From positions 1-64,000 of the forward strand of contig NZ_JAGYVZ010000014.1 of NCBI RefSeq assembly GCF_018380615.1: a stretch of 64,000 nucleotides of DNA. The letters run 5' to 3'. Of the stretch, positions 56,895 to 64,000 are shown one piece after another. The notes below the pieces were generated by a model that made no database searches, was not told the origin of the DNA, and saw only the letters and a list, made by a program, of their open reading frames with translations. Position numbers and translations under genes: made by a program. The stretch comes from Flavobacterium psychroterrae (GTDB lineage: Bacteria; Bacteroidota; Bacteroidia; Flavobacteriales; Flavobacteriaceae). Numbering within the stretch: the stretch's first letter is position 1; each line of letters begins with the position of its first letter.

Positions 56895-57650
56895 TTATTT
56901 TTCAAACTCAACATCAAAGTTCAGTTTGTCAGGATTCTCCATATAATCCGTGAAAGGGTATTGAATTGTAATTGTTTTTCGATCTTCACTAAATAAAGCA
57001 CTTGGATTGGATACTTTTTTTACTTTTTTAGGAAAATGATATTTTATAGTATAACTGGAAGAAGCAAAAATCATTTTAGACATATCCGCCGAAGAATCTT
57101 TTGCTTTTTCTGCTAGTTTTTGTTTGTCAATTAATGCTTTACGTGTAAATTTCTTTCCATCATAAGAATAGCTTAAATTACTATTATTATTTCCGAGACC
57201 ATTCCCAAAAGGTGTTGCAGGACTCCCCGCTCCTTCTAATTTTTGTAATGCACTCAAAGATTGCAATACATCATGCAATTCGTTTACATTTTTAAAATCA
57301 GTTGAAAATGCCATTAAAAATTCTTTTTTCTCTCCGTTCATTTTAGTATTTACGGTATAGTTTTCCAGTTTTTTAAGTTCTTTTTGAGATTCAGGAGATA
57401 ATTTTGCAATACTGTCTTTTTTCTCTTCAAATAATTGTTTGAAGGTAAAAGTAGAATCTATATTTTTTTTAGCGTCGGCTCCCATTTGATCACCAAGCTG
57501 ATCTCCAGCCATTGCCATTAATGATGAACCATCAATATCTACAGAAAATTTTCCGTTTCCATTATCATTTACGTACATATTTTCGGTTACTGTACAACTT
57601 GTTAATGTTGCAATTAAAAAAGAAAAACTAAGTAATTTGTATAATTTCAT
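56895..57650 (-). CDS. Lipoprotein of a tandem paralogous family, member 1
   Basis: I place the start at ATG 57650 (MKLYKLLSF), because a promoter box covers the upstream alternative at 57668. The 251-aa product has a lipobox ending TSC (LTSCTVTENM), then a D/N-G-[SN]-G-x-F motif (NDNGNGKFSVD), an acidic helical middle (FKQLFEEKKDSIAKLSPESQ) and the family tail (YHFPKKVKKVSNPSALFSED, then an ENPDKLNFDV end). No known domain is recognised. It directly precedes lipB. Confidence 0.85.
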   Translation of the reverse strand: MKLYKLLSFSFLIATLTSCTVTENMYVNDNGNGKFSVDIDGSSLMAMAGDQLGDQMGADAKKNIDSTFTFKQLFEEKKDSIAKLSPESQKELKKLENYTVNTKMNGEKKEFLMAFSTDFKNVNELHDVLQSLSALQKLEGAGSPATPFGNGLGNNNSNLSYSYDGKKFTRKALIDKQKLAEKAKDSSADMSKMIFASSSYTIKYHFPKKVKKVSNPSALFSEDRKTITIQYPFTDYMENPDKLNFDVEFEK

Positions 57651-57665
57651 ATGACTAATTTTTAT

Positions 57666-57673
57666 CAAAGATA
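57666..57673 (-). promoter_or_regulatory. Promoter -7 element of the lipoprotein 1-lipB unit
   Basis: Minus strand TATCTTTG, 15 bp before ATG 57650. Confidence 0.5.
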
Positions 57674-57712
57674 CGAACTCTATTTCAAAAAATTATTGTC
57701 TTTAACTTAGGC

Positions 57713-58486
57713 TTAATTTTCAAATATTACTTTGAATCCTAACTCATCATCCTTAGGAAAATCTTTCATTGAAATTTCCGTAGTAAAACTTTTTTTATCG
57801 TCTGATAATATTGCGTTTTTTAAGGAAACCGTTTTTATTCTTTTTGGAAAATGATATTCTATTGAATATTTACATTCCTTTAAAATCTCATCCATTTTTT
57901 TACTAAAGTCATTATCAGGATTTTTATCTTTTTCCTTCTTTTTATTTGATTTCTTAGAATTATCAGCAATCAGGATCTTTTTCTCGAAGACTTTTCCATC
58001 ATAACTATAAGAAAACATGGGCTTTTTATTTTCTTTTTCCGGAACGGGACTTAAACCTCCTAACTTTTTACCAGGTCCCAGTTTTGGCATTGCTTCAAGA
58101 CTTTCAAAAGGCGAAACCATATTTTTAAGACTATCTATCGACGGAAAGTTATATTCCATGTCAAATTTTAATTGTTTTTCGGCTTCATTTGCTTTTACAC
58201 TAACTTTAAATTTTTCAAGTATCTTTATTTTTTGTTTTTCAGTCTCCGGTAATTTTGCAATGCTGTCTTTTAGTTTTGCAAAAACCTCTTTGAAAGTAAA
58301 AACAGTATCTAATGGTTTTTGTCTTTTTAGAGAGTCACTATTTTTAAAACCAAATTTATATATCCCTGACAAATCAAATCCATATAAAAAAGTTCCTGAA
58401 CCATCCTCATTAATTACCATTTTCTCCTTCATAGTACAGGATGAAACCGCTAAAACAATCAACAAACAAATTAAAATTTTCTTCAT
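57713..58486 (-). CDS. Lipoprotein of a tandem paralogous family, member 2
   Basis: 257 aa; lipobox AVSSC (Cys17), NEDGSGTFLYGF, FKEVFAKLKDSIAKLPETEK, then the tail YHFPKRIKTVSLKNAILSDD. It is closest to member 1 in the helical middle (both have KDSIAKL). It also has a Lys-rich linker (KKSNKKKEKDKNPDND). No function can be assigned. It lies 32 bp from member 3, so these two are probably co-transcribed. Confidence 0.82.
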   Translation of the reverse strand: MKKILICLLIVLAVSSCTMKEKMVINEDGSGTFLYGFDLSGIYKFGFKNSDSLKRQKPLDTVFTFKEVFAKLKDSIAKLPETEKQKIKILEKFKVSVKANEAEKQLKFDMEYNFPSIDSLKNMVSPFESLEAMPKLGPGKKLGGLSPVPEKENKKPMFSYSYDGKVFEKKILIADNSKKSNKKKEKDKNPDNDFSKKMDEILKECKYSIEYHFPKRIKTVSLKNAILSDDKKSFTTEISMKDFPKDDELGFKVIFEN

Positions 58487-58518
58487 TCTCTTTTTTTACC
58501 TATTTTATATTAAATCTA

Positions 58519-59238
58519 TTATTCTAAAACCACTTCTAAACTTGTCATATCTGGATTTTCGAAACAATCAACAAGTCTAAATTCTAATGTAAGAGACTTT
58601 TTATCGGAACTTATAATAGCATTTGAATTTGAAAACCATTTTATTTTTCTGGGAAAATTATATTGTAAAGTATAGGACTGTGCCAATTTAGGATTATGAA
58701 GTGCTCTTTCCCGATATTCGTATTGTTTTTTTAGTCTGTCAAATTTTTCCTGATCGACAATTGTTACCTCTCTTTTAAAAGTAGATCCGTCAAAAACATA
58801 TTTTATTTTAAAAAACTGATTTATAAGTTTATTATTTTCTTTTAGAGAGTTTGACAAGCTAAAAGTTTCAATAAGATCTGGTATTTCTTCTACTTTCTTA
58901 AAATCAAACGTAGTAAAATAAAAATGTTCTCTATGAACCGGATCTACTTTTATACGTAGCTTAACATTGGCATGTTTAAGTAATATTTCCTGGTCAGACT
59001 TACTGAATTTTACAAAATTTTTGTGATACATGTTAATATAATCCTGAAACACAAACATCGTATCTCTAAATTTTTCCGGTTTAGGATTTTCCGGTCTTCC
59101 TAATTGATCAATACTATTTTCATCACGAATATGAGAAAGTTCGATATGGCCGCTTCCGTCTTCATTAAGAGTAATGGTTTCTGTAAGATGACAACTTGTA
59201 AAAAGAATTAGTAAAATTAGTATTGAAATATATTTCAT
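58519..59238 (-). CDS. Lipoprotein of a tandem paralogous family, member 3
   Basis: 239 aa; lipobox FTSC (Cys16), NEDGSGHIELSHIRDENS, FQDYINMYHKNFVKFSKSDQ and the end FRLVDCFENPDMTSLEVVLE. It is very similar to member 4, with the same end pattern and spacing. A second Cys lies in the tail (VDCFENP), shared with member 4 only. Its function is unknown. Confidence 0.82.
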   Translation of the reverse strand: MKYISILILLILFTSCHLTETITLNEDGSGHIELSHIRDENSIDQLGRPENPKPEKFRDTMFVFQDYINMYHKNFVKFSKSDQEILLKHANVKLRIKVDPVHREHFYFTTFDFKKVEEIPDLIETFSLSNSLKENNKLINQFFKIKYVFDGSTFKREVTIVDQEKFDRLKKQYEYRERALHNPKLAQSYTLQYNFPRKIKWFSNSNAIISSDKKSLTLEFRLVDCFENPDMTSLEVVLE

Positions 59239-59350
59239 TTTTGAAGGTTTTAAAATTCTGAGAGGCTAATATATAAGTTTTGTTGGTTTCATCTTATATC
59301 AAATAACATTATATTCCTGTAATGTCATTCTATGAAACAGTCTGTTTTTT

Positions 59351-60076
59351 CTACTCTAAAACAACTTCTAAACTTGTCATTTCAGGATTTTGCATACAAT
59401 CTGAAAGACGAAATTCTACAGTTACTGTTTTTTTATCTGAACTGAGAATTGCTTTTTCATTTGAAACTGATTTTATTTTCCCGACAAAATGATATCGTAA
59501 AACATAGGATTGTGTTAGTTTTAATGGATCATATTTAGCTCCTAACTTTTTAAATTCCTCTTTTTCTTTTTGAAGTTGGCTTTGATTTGTAATCGAAACT
59601 AAACGTTTAAAAACTTTTCCATCAAAGGAATATTCTATTTTAAAATAATCATTTTCTGCTGTTAAGGCATAATTGTTTTTTAAATCACTTGCATAACGTT
59701 CTGTTTTATACAAATCAGGAATATCTGAAACTTTACTGAAATTTTGAGTAAATGTATTTCGGAATTCTTTCTCGAAAGAGCTTTTTTTGATATGTGCTTT
59801 TACATTCGAATAGCTTTTAAATAATTGTTGTTCTAACGGAGTATATTTTAAAAATGTCTCATTATACTTTGTGATATATTCCTGAAAAACATACGTTGTA
59901 TTCTGAAAAGTTTCTTCTCTGGAATAGTTTTCTCCAGCCATTTGCATGTAACTATTTTCATTCCGAAGCTGATCAATTTCAATACTTCCGCTTCCGTCTT
60001 CATTTATGTTTATGGTTTCTGTAATTTGGCAACTTATAGAAACAATTAGTAAAATTAATATTAAAATGTATTTCAT
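59351..60076 (-). CDS. Lipoprotein of a tandem paralogous family, member 4
   Basis: 241 aa; lipobox VSISC (Cys16), NEDGSGSIEIDQLRNENS, FQEYITKYNETFLKYTPLEQ and the end FRLSDCMQNPEMTSLEVVLE. Its upstream DNA (TTTTTGAAGGTT...GAGTGGCTAA, from 60079) matches that of member 3 (from 59239), so the duplicated unit included the leader. It is the first gene of the array in transcription order. I see no clear promoter; the dispersed repeats begin within about 125 bp upstream. Confidence 0.82.
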   Translation of the reverse strand: MKYILILILLIVSISCQITETININEDGSGSIEIDQLRNENSYMQMAGENYSREETFQNTTYVFQEYITKYNETFLKYTPLEQQLFKSYSNVKAHIKKSSFEKEFRNTFTQNFSKVSDIPDLYKTERYASDLKNNYALTAENDYFKIEYSFDGKVFKRLVSITNQSQLQKEKEEFKKLGAKYDPLKLTQSYVLRYHFVGKIKSVSNEKAILSSDKKTVTVEFRLSDCMQNPEMTSLEVVLE

Positions 60077-60199
60077 TCTTTTTGAAGGTTCTGAGGTTTT
60101 GAGTGGCTAAGATACTGAGGTTTTTGTTTGTTTTTTTACATATAATATTATCATCCTGTGCGTCATTTCGATTCTATAATAAACCCATTTTTTTTTCAA

Positions 60200-60293
60200 G
60201 GAGCTAATCCCGATTCCCGATAGGCATCGCGACGTTTCAATCTTTTGTGGCGAACCCCGCCACAAAAGGATTTTCACTTCTATCGGGGCTATG
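60200..60293 (-). repeat. Dispersed palindromic element, copy C
   Basis: On the minus strand it reads CCATAGCCCCGATAG ... ATCCTTTTGTGGCGGGGTT ... CGGGATTAGCTCC. The inner arms TCTTTTGTGGCG and CGCCACAAAAGGA form a stem of about 12 bp. The core is nearly identical to that of copy A at 3027-3104, 57 kb away. Confidence 0.8.
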
Positions 60294-60328
60294 GCAATCA
60301 TTTTCATAAGAATGTTTTCGTTTAGTAT

Positions 60329-60454
60329 GTCAATTTCTACGAAGGAGACCCGAGCGATAACGAACAGATGAAGTAAATCACACTCGTAACTCGACAAAGA
60401 TTGACGATTTTCTTTGCGGGATTCTTAGTGCGATTTCTCCTTCGTCGAAGTGAC
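60329..60454. repeat. Second-family inverted repeat element (GTCATTTCKACGAAGGAGA type)
   Basis: Arms GTCAATTTCTACGAAGGAGA (60329) and TCTCCTTCGTCGAAGTGAC (ending 60454) bracket about 85 bp. I recall elements of this type between genes in many Flavobacterium genomes; the inverted arms are visible here directly. Confidence 0.72.
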
Positions 60455-60517
60455 AAAAAAGCTGCATAATGACAAATCGCCCCAACCAAAACCACTTTTA
60501 AAAACAGAAACTCCTAA

Positions 60518-60586
60518 TCTAGCCCCGATAGCAGCGGTATCCTTTTTTGCTTTTTCTGCAAAAAAGATACAAGCGAATAGCGGGAC
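60518..60586 (+). repeat. Dispersed palindromic element, copy B
   Basis: TCTAGCCCCGATAGCAGCGG, then the inner arms GTATCCTTTTTTGC (60537-60550) and GCAAAAAAGATAC (60558-60570), ending AATAGCGGGAC. Same outer frame as copies A and C but a different inner arm. It lies 80 bp before the lysS promoter. Confidence 0.78.
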
Positions 60587-60663
60587 AAAAGGGAATTGAA
60601 AACACGAAAATTAATGCTGCAAAAAATCTAAAAACTGCATTCAAAAGTGTACATTCTTTTCTT

Positions 60664-60671
60664 TATCTTTG
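60664..60671 (+). promoter_or_regulatory. Promoter -7 element of lysS
   Basis: TATCTTTG, exact TAnnTTTG, 22 bp before ATG 60694. It lies inside the longer open frame, which supports the internal start. Confidence 0.55.
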
Positions 60672-60693
60672 CACACTTAAAAAAGAGCACAAA

Positions 60694-62397
60694 ATGGCAT
60701 TATCAGAACAAGAAATCATCAGAAGAGAAAAACTTCAAAACTTACGCAACTTAGGAATCAATCCTTATCCCGCTAATCTTTTTCCTGTAAATCACACTTC
60801 AAAGCAGATAAAGGAATCTTTTGAAGAAGGTAAGAAGGTTATTGTTGCAGGACGTTTGATGAGCGTGAGAGATCAGGGGAAAGCTTGTTTTGCTGAATTG
60901 CAGGATAGTGAAGGACGTTTGCAATTGTACGTTAATCGCGATGTTTTGTGTGTTGGTGATGATAAAACTTTGTACAACACCGTATTTAAAAAACTGACTG
61001 ATTTAGGTGACTTTATTGGTATCGAGGGTGAATTATTCACCACTAAAGTTGGCGCGCAATGTATTCGTGTTGACGGATTTACTTTTTTGAGTAAAACTTT
61101 ACGTCCGCTTCCTTTGCCTAAAGTTGATGAAGATGGAAACGTTCACGATGCTTTTAATGATCCTGAATTACGTTACAGAATGCGTTATGTAGATTTAACA
61201 GTGAATCCACAAGTTAAAGAAAACTTTATCAAACGTACCAAGTTATTCACTGCTATGCGTGGTTATTTTAACGATGCAGGATATCTTGAAGTGGAAACTC
61301 CGGTTTTACAACCAATTCCGGGTGGTGCAGCGGCAAGACCTTTTACTACGCACCATAATTCGCTTGATATTCCGCTTTACATGCGTATCGCAAACGAATT
61401 GTATTTGAAAAGATTAATTGTTGGTGGTTTTGAAGGTGTTTATGAATTCTCGAAAAACTTTAGAAATGAAGGTATGGACAGAACGCATAATCCTGAATTT
61501 ACCGCTATGGAAATATATGTAGCCTACAAAGACTACAACTGGATGATGGAATTTGCTGAAGGTTTACTTGAGCATTGTGCAATCGCTGTAAACGGAACGA
61601 GCGAAGTTACTTTTGGCGAGCACCAAATTAACTTTAAAGCGCCTTACGCTCGTGTTACAATGACGGATTCTATCAAACATTTTACTGGTTTTGATATCTC
61701 AGGAAAAAATGAAGATGAGTTGTTTGAAGCTGCCAGAGGAATGGGAATTGAAGTTAATAAAACAATGGGGAAAGGAAAACTGATTGATGAAATTTTTGGT
61801 GCTAAATGCGAAGGAAATTATATTCAGCCAACTTTCATTACTGATTATCCAAAAGAAATGTCGCCTTTATGTAAAGAACACCGTGATAATCCTGAACTTA
61901 CAGAACGTTTTGAATTAATGGTTTGTGGTAAAGAAATTGCAAATGCGTATTCTGAATTAAATGACCCAATTGATCAACGTGAGCGTTTTGAAGATCAAAT
62001 GCGTTTGTCTGAAAAAGGTGATGATGAAGCAAATGGTATTATCGACGAAGACTTTTTAAGAGCGCTTGAATACGGTATGCCTCCAACATCCGGAATGGGA
62101 ATTGGTATGGATCGTTTGATTATGTATTTAACTAATAACGCGTCTATTCAGGAAGTTTTATTGTTCCCGCAAATGCGTCCTGAGAAAAAACAAGCGTCAA
62201 TAGAACTTTCTGACGAGGAGAAATTTATCGTAGATCTATTAAAAGGAAATGAAAATAAAATGGATCTTCAGCAATTAAAAATTACTGCTAATTTAAGCGG
62301 TAAAAAATGGGATGCGTCTATGAAAAACTTATCTAAACATGGCTTGACTAAAGTTGCTGTTGAAGGTGAGTTTAAGTTTGTTGAATTGGTGGAATAG
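60694..62397 (+). CDS. lysS: Lysyl-tRNA synthetase, class II
   Basis: I start at ATG 60694 (MALSEQEIIRREKLQ), giving 567 aa. The frame stays open to 60547 but that part covers repeat sequence and the promoter. N-terminal OB-fold anticodon-binding domain (VAGRLMSVRDQGKACFAEL), then class II motifs: motif 2 FRNEGMDRTHNPEFTAMEIY and motif 3 GMPPTSGMGIGMDRLIM. A C-terminal extension of about 60 residues (LSDEEKFIVDLLKGNENKM) follows the usual end and looks like a small helical domain, as in other Bacteroidota LysS. Confidence 0.96.
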   Translation: MALSEQEIIRREKLQNLRNLGINPYPANLFPVNHTSKQIKESFEEGKKVIVAGRLMSVRDQGKACFAELQDSEGRLQLYVNRDVLCVGDDKTLYNTVFKKLTDLGDFIGIEGELFTTKVGAQCIRVDGFTFLSKTLRPLPLPKVDEDGNVHDAFNDPELRYRMRYVDLTVNPQVKENFIKRTKLFTAMRGYFNDAGYLEVETPVLQPIPGGAAARPFTTHHNSLDIPLYMRIANELYLKRLIVGGFEGVYEFSKNFRNEGMDRTHNPEFTAMEIYVAYKDYNWMMEFAEGLLEHCAIAVNGTSEVTFGEHQINFKAPYARVTMTDSIKHFTGFDISGKNEDELFEAARGMGIEVNKTMGKGKLIDEIFGAKCEGNYIQPTFITDYPKEMSPLCKEHRDNPELTERFELMVCGKEIANAYSELNDPIDQRERFEDQMRLSEKGDDEANGIIDEDFLRALEYGMPPTSGMGIGMDRLIMYLTNNASIQEVLLFPQMRPEKKQASIELSDEEKFIVDLLKGNENKMDLQQLKITANLSGKKWDASMKNLSKHGLTKVAVEGEFKFVELVE

Positions 62398-62422
62398 ATT
62401 TGTCTTATCCTATTATAAATAC

Positions 62423-62455
62423 AACCCGATAGGCTTAAAACTTATCGGGTTTTTC
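62423..62455 (+). terminator. Terminator of lysS
   Basis: AACCCGATA / TATCGGGTT stem with a short loop, followed by TTTTC. Confidence 0.87.
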
Positions 62456-62467
62456 ATTTTATTTGCA

Positions 62468-62475
62468 TAACTTTG
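62468..62475 (+). promoter_or_regulatory. Promoter -7 element of the toxin-antitoxin pair
   Basis: TAACTTTG, 21 bp before ATG 62497 and directly after the lysS terminator. Confidence 0.5.
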
Positions 62476-62496
62476 ACTATTATAAATCACCCTATT

Positions 62497-62730
62497 ATGA
62501 GTACTTTAGAAATTAAATTGGAAATATTTGATAAACTCAAAAACATTGAAGATATTAGCTTACTTGAAAAAATAAGAAGTCTCATAAAAAATGAAGATAC
62601 TTCTAAAGTTTATCAATTTGAACAATACGAATTAGATATGCTTAGAGAAAGTGAAGAAGATATAAAATACGGAAGAGTTATTTCTCAGGAAGATTTAGAC
62701 AAAGAAGATTTAGAATGGCTATCAAAATAG
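62497..62730 (+). CDS. Putative antitoxin of a ParE/RelE-type pair
   Basis: I start at ATG 62497 (MSTLEIKLEIFDKL), giving 77 aa. The product is acidic and mostly helical (IFDKLKNIEDISLLEKIRSLIKN, then YELDMLRESEEDIKYG, VISQEDLDKEDLEWLSK). The C-terminal half looks like an extended toxin-wrapping segment. The stop overlaps the toxin start by 16 bp, so the two are translated together. No DNA-binding motif is obvious, as in several RelE-linked antitoxins. Confidence 0.75.
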   Translation: MSTLEIKLEIFDKLKNIEDISLLEKIRSLIKNEDTSKVYQFEQYELDMLRESEEDIKYGRVISQEDLDKEDLEWLSK

Positions 62731-63020
62731 TTTGGACTAGTAGTGCTGTTATTCAAAGAAGAAAAATATTGACTTACTGGAATAAAAGAAATAAATCAAA
62801 AACTTATTCACAAAAACTAGTATCCGAAATCGCTCAAAGAGTTCATTTTATAGTTAGCAATACTGAAATTTATGTTAAAACTGAATTTTCAGATATTCGT
62901 GCCTCAACGTTAGGACATTACAACATCTTTTATAAAATAACTACTGATGAATTAATTGTCATCGCATTTTGGGATAATCGTCGAAATCCTCAAACACTTT
63001 CTAAAATACTAAAAAGATAA
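62715..63020 (+). CDS. RelE/ParE-superfamily toxin
   Basis: 101 aa, basic. The ParE/RelE beta-alpha fold is visible: IKIVWTSSAVIQRRKILTYW, a central helix (YSQKLVSEIAQRVHFIVSN), RASTLGHYNIFYKI, and the ending IVIAFWDNRRNP, typical of plasmid-stabilisation-type toxins. It either blocks gyrase (ParE) or cuts mRNA (RelE); this cannot be told apart here. It overlaps the antitoxin gene by 16 bp. Confidence 0.85.
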   Translation: MAIKIVWTSSAVIQRRKILTYWNKRNKSKTYSQKLVSEIAQRVHFIVSNTEIYVKTEFSDIRASTLGHYNIFYKITTDELIVIAFWDNRRNPQTLSKILKR

Positions 63021-63025
63021 CCATA

Positions 63026-63066
63026 CAAACCCGATAAATTTTTAAAAATTTGTTGGGTTTTTTATT
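63026..63066 (+). terminator. Terminator of the toxin-antitoxin operon
   Basis: AACCCGATAAATTTTT / AAAAATTTGTTGGGTT stem then a T run, starting 6 bp after the toxin stop. Confidence 0.85.
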
Positions 63067-63091
63067 TAAATTTAATGACTTACAAACAATT

Positions 63092-63520
63092 ATGTCAAAA
63101 ATTAATAATTACTTTCTTTATACTTTATTTATTTTATTAACAATACTTGGTGCGTATTTATTTATTGATTCATTTACAAATCAAGAATTAGACTTTTCGA
63201 AAGCTGTTGCAGTTAAAAAAAGAATGGAATATGTCAATTTTATTCTTTTCTTCGGAGGTTTAGGCTACATCTATTATCTTATAAAAGAAAAGAAAATTGA
63301 CACAAATAAAAATACGTTTAAAACGAATATTGCCATGTTTTTTGGATGCCTGATATTTATTTTGAATTGCTTGTTTCTCATTCTATATCCTGAAGAATTT
63401 AAAAGAGGAAATAAATTAATCAAAACAATTATTGGATACACTGGAATATTATTTTTTGGAGCTGGTCTACTTATGGCGCTATATAGATCAATAAAAAATA
63501 TCTCTAAGATAAATTTATAA
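63092..63520 (+). CDS. Hypothetical four-helix membrane protein
   Basis: I start at ATG 63092 (MSKINNYFLYTLF), giving 142 aa; the longer frame from 63050 runs into the preceding terminator. Four hydrophobic segments are seen: YFLYTLFILLTILGAYLFI, FILFFGGLGYIYYLI, AMFFGCLIFILNCLFLILY and IIGYTGILFFGAGLLMALY. I do not recognise a family. It is a single gene between the toxin-antitoxin operon and a convergent gene. Confidence 0.65.
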   Translation: MSKINNYFLYTLFILLTILGAYLFIDSFTNQELDFSKAVAVKKRMEYVNFILFFGGLGYIYYLIKEKKIDTNKNTFKTNIAMFFGCLIFILNCLFLILYPEEFKRGNKLIKTIIGYTGILFFGAGLLMALYRSIKNISKINL

Positions 63521-63529
63521 ATAAACCCC

Positions 63530-63563
63530 ACAGTTCCAAAGCTTCGGGACTATGGGGTTTTCT
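63530..63563. terminator. Bidirectional terminator
   Basis: AAACCCCA(C)AGTTCC / GGGACTATGGGGTTT stem with a loop containing GCTTC. It serves the membrane protein gene and the convergent gene at the right edge. Confidence 0.88.
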
Positions 63564-63566
63564 ATT

Positions 63567-64000
63567 TTAAAACGAATACTCCACTAATTTCTTCCCTTGA
63601 ATATCCAAAACCTTCGAACTCTCTTTAGGAACTTCACCTTTCCAAACTTCCTGAACCGATGGATTTGAAGCATATTTACCGTTCTTCATTTTTATAAGAT
63701 GAAATTTTCCTCCGGTCTCAAATATAAGATCATAAAATTTATCGGATACTGAAGTTGTCACTAAAATCGGGAAATCAGTTACAGTAAACTTGTTGATTAA
63801 ACTACCATCATTGTTTAGAATATATCCCGAGCAACCTCCGCTTCCGCAGAAATAAGGATTAGAGAAACCTACGAAATATTCGTCTTTTTTATCGTTGTTT
63901 AAATCAAAAGCTTCGTAGTAAAAAAATCTGTCTTCTTTTGTCATTGCCGGCAAATCTTTCTTTAATAAGACCTGTAATTCTTTACGGATTAGTTCTACAG
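63567..64000 (-). CDS. Partial gene cut by the window edge: FG-GAP-like/secreted hypothetical
   Basis: The minus-strand frame is open without a start back to position 64000 (VELIRKELQVLLKKDLPAMT...), so the 5' end lies outside. The visible 144 residues include DLNNDKKDEYFVGFSNPYFC, like a calcium-binding DxNxDxxxE loop of FG-GAP/VCBS-type repeats, and CGSGGCSGYIL, a Cys pair suggesting a secreted disulfide-bonded domain. I cannot name the family. It ends 6 bp from a bidirectional terminator. Confidence 0.7.
   Translation of the reverse strand, partial: VELIRKELQVLLKKDLPAMTKEDRFFYYEAFDLNNDKKDEYFVGFSNPYFCGSGGCSGYILNNDGSLINKFTVTDFPILVTTSVSDKFYDLIFETGGKFHLIKMKNGKYASNPSVQEVWKGEVPKESSKVLDIQGKKLVEYSF

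Larger units (their letters stand above)
60077..60660. other. Repeat-rich intergenic region between lipoprotein array and lysS
   Basis: It contains three palindromic dispersed elements (60200-60293, 60329-60454, 60518-60586, each listed separately) and a partial word GCGTCATTTCGATT at about 60160. Frames here are short and unlike protein. Confidence 0.7.

Noticed and set aside
60107..60397. 96-codon minus-strand open frame downstream of the dispersed repeats
   Set aside because: It covers two palindromic repeat elements, has no supported start signal, and its translation resembles no protein pattern.
60547..60693. Upstream extension of lysS by 49 codons
   Set aside because: It runs through a hairpin repeat and the TATCTTTG promoter, and LysS homologues begin at the MALSEQEI-type start.

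Overview
The window is chromosomal DNA from a Flavobacterium-like member of the Bacteroidota. The evidence is AT-rich intergenic DNA, recurring promoters of the TAnnTTTG type, a SusC/SusD pair, a type IX secretion (T9SS) C-terminal sorting domain, a Bacteroidota-type exosortase (XrtN) with its VIT-domain partner, and the gene order rpsU-xerC-hpf-tRNAs-tuf-tRNA-secE-nusG-rplKAJL-rpoBC. No plasmid, phage or CRISPR locus is visible. The left edge holds a short repeat pair that resembles the end of an IS21-type element.

Layout. 1-3.1 kb: a frameshifted zinc-ribbon/PH/SHOCT protein and a secreted LysM-NlpC/P60 peptidoglycan hydrolase. 3.1-8.6 kb: two aconitases in tandem (AcnB type, then mitochondrial type), with a decayed copy of the second gene's 5' end just upstream of acnB. 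9.0-12.7 kb: the two-gene XrtN system, a membrane VIT protein ending in a PEP-type sorting tail plus its exosortase. 12.8-22.4 kb: a MoxR ATPase, a SurA-like isomerase, an alpha-amylase lipoprotein resembling archaeal GH13_7 enzymes, release factor 3, a LamG/T9SS cargo protein and apolipoprotein N-acyltransferase. 22.5-23.1 kb: an intergenic region with a plausible small-RNA unit.

23.1-38.5 kb, almost all on the minus strand, is the transcription/translation core: rpsU, xerC, hpf, tRNA-Thr, tRNA-Tyr, tRNA-Thr, tuf, tRNA-Trp, secE, nusG, rplK, rplA, rplJ, rplL, rpoB, rpoC and a DUF3467 gene. Hairpins between rplL and rpoB and between rpoB and rpoC may tune polymerase expression against ribosomal protein synthesis. 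The promoter of the tRNA-tuf unit abuts the hpf terminator.

38.9-53.3 kb: an acyl-CoA dehydrogenase operon, an amino-acid permease, a PspC protein, DUF2851, a DEDDh exonuclease, a cystathionine beta-synthase-like PLP enzyme, an outer-membrane porin and an isolated SusC/SusD nutrient-uptake pair. 54.0-64.0 kb: rnhB, a quinone-reductase-like flavoprotein, an AraC-family regulator, lipB, a tandem array of four paralogous lipoproteins of unknown function, a cluster of dispersed palindromic repeats, lysS, a ParE/RelE-type toxin-antitoxin pair, a small four-helix membrane protein and a gene cut by the right edge.

Promoters and terminators were found by eye against the Bacteroidota consensus (TTG or TTTG near -33, TAnnTTTG near -7) and by looking for inverted repeats followed by T runs. 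They are predictions. All domain calls come from motif recognition in the translated sequence, not from a search.
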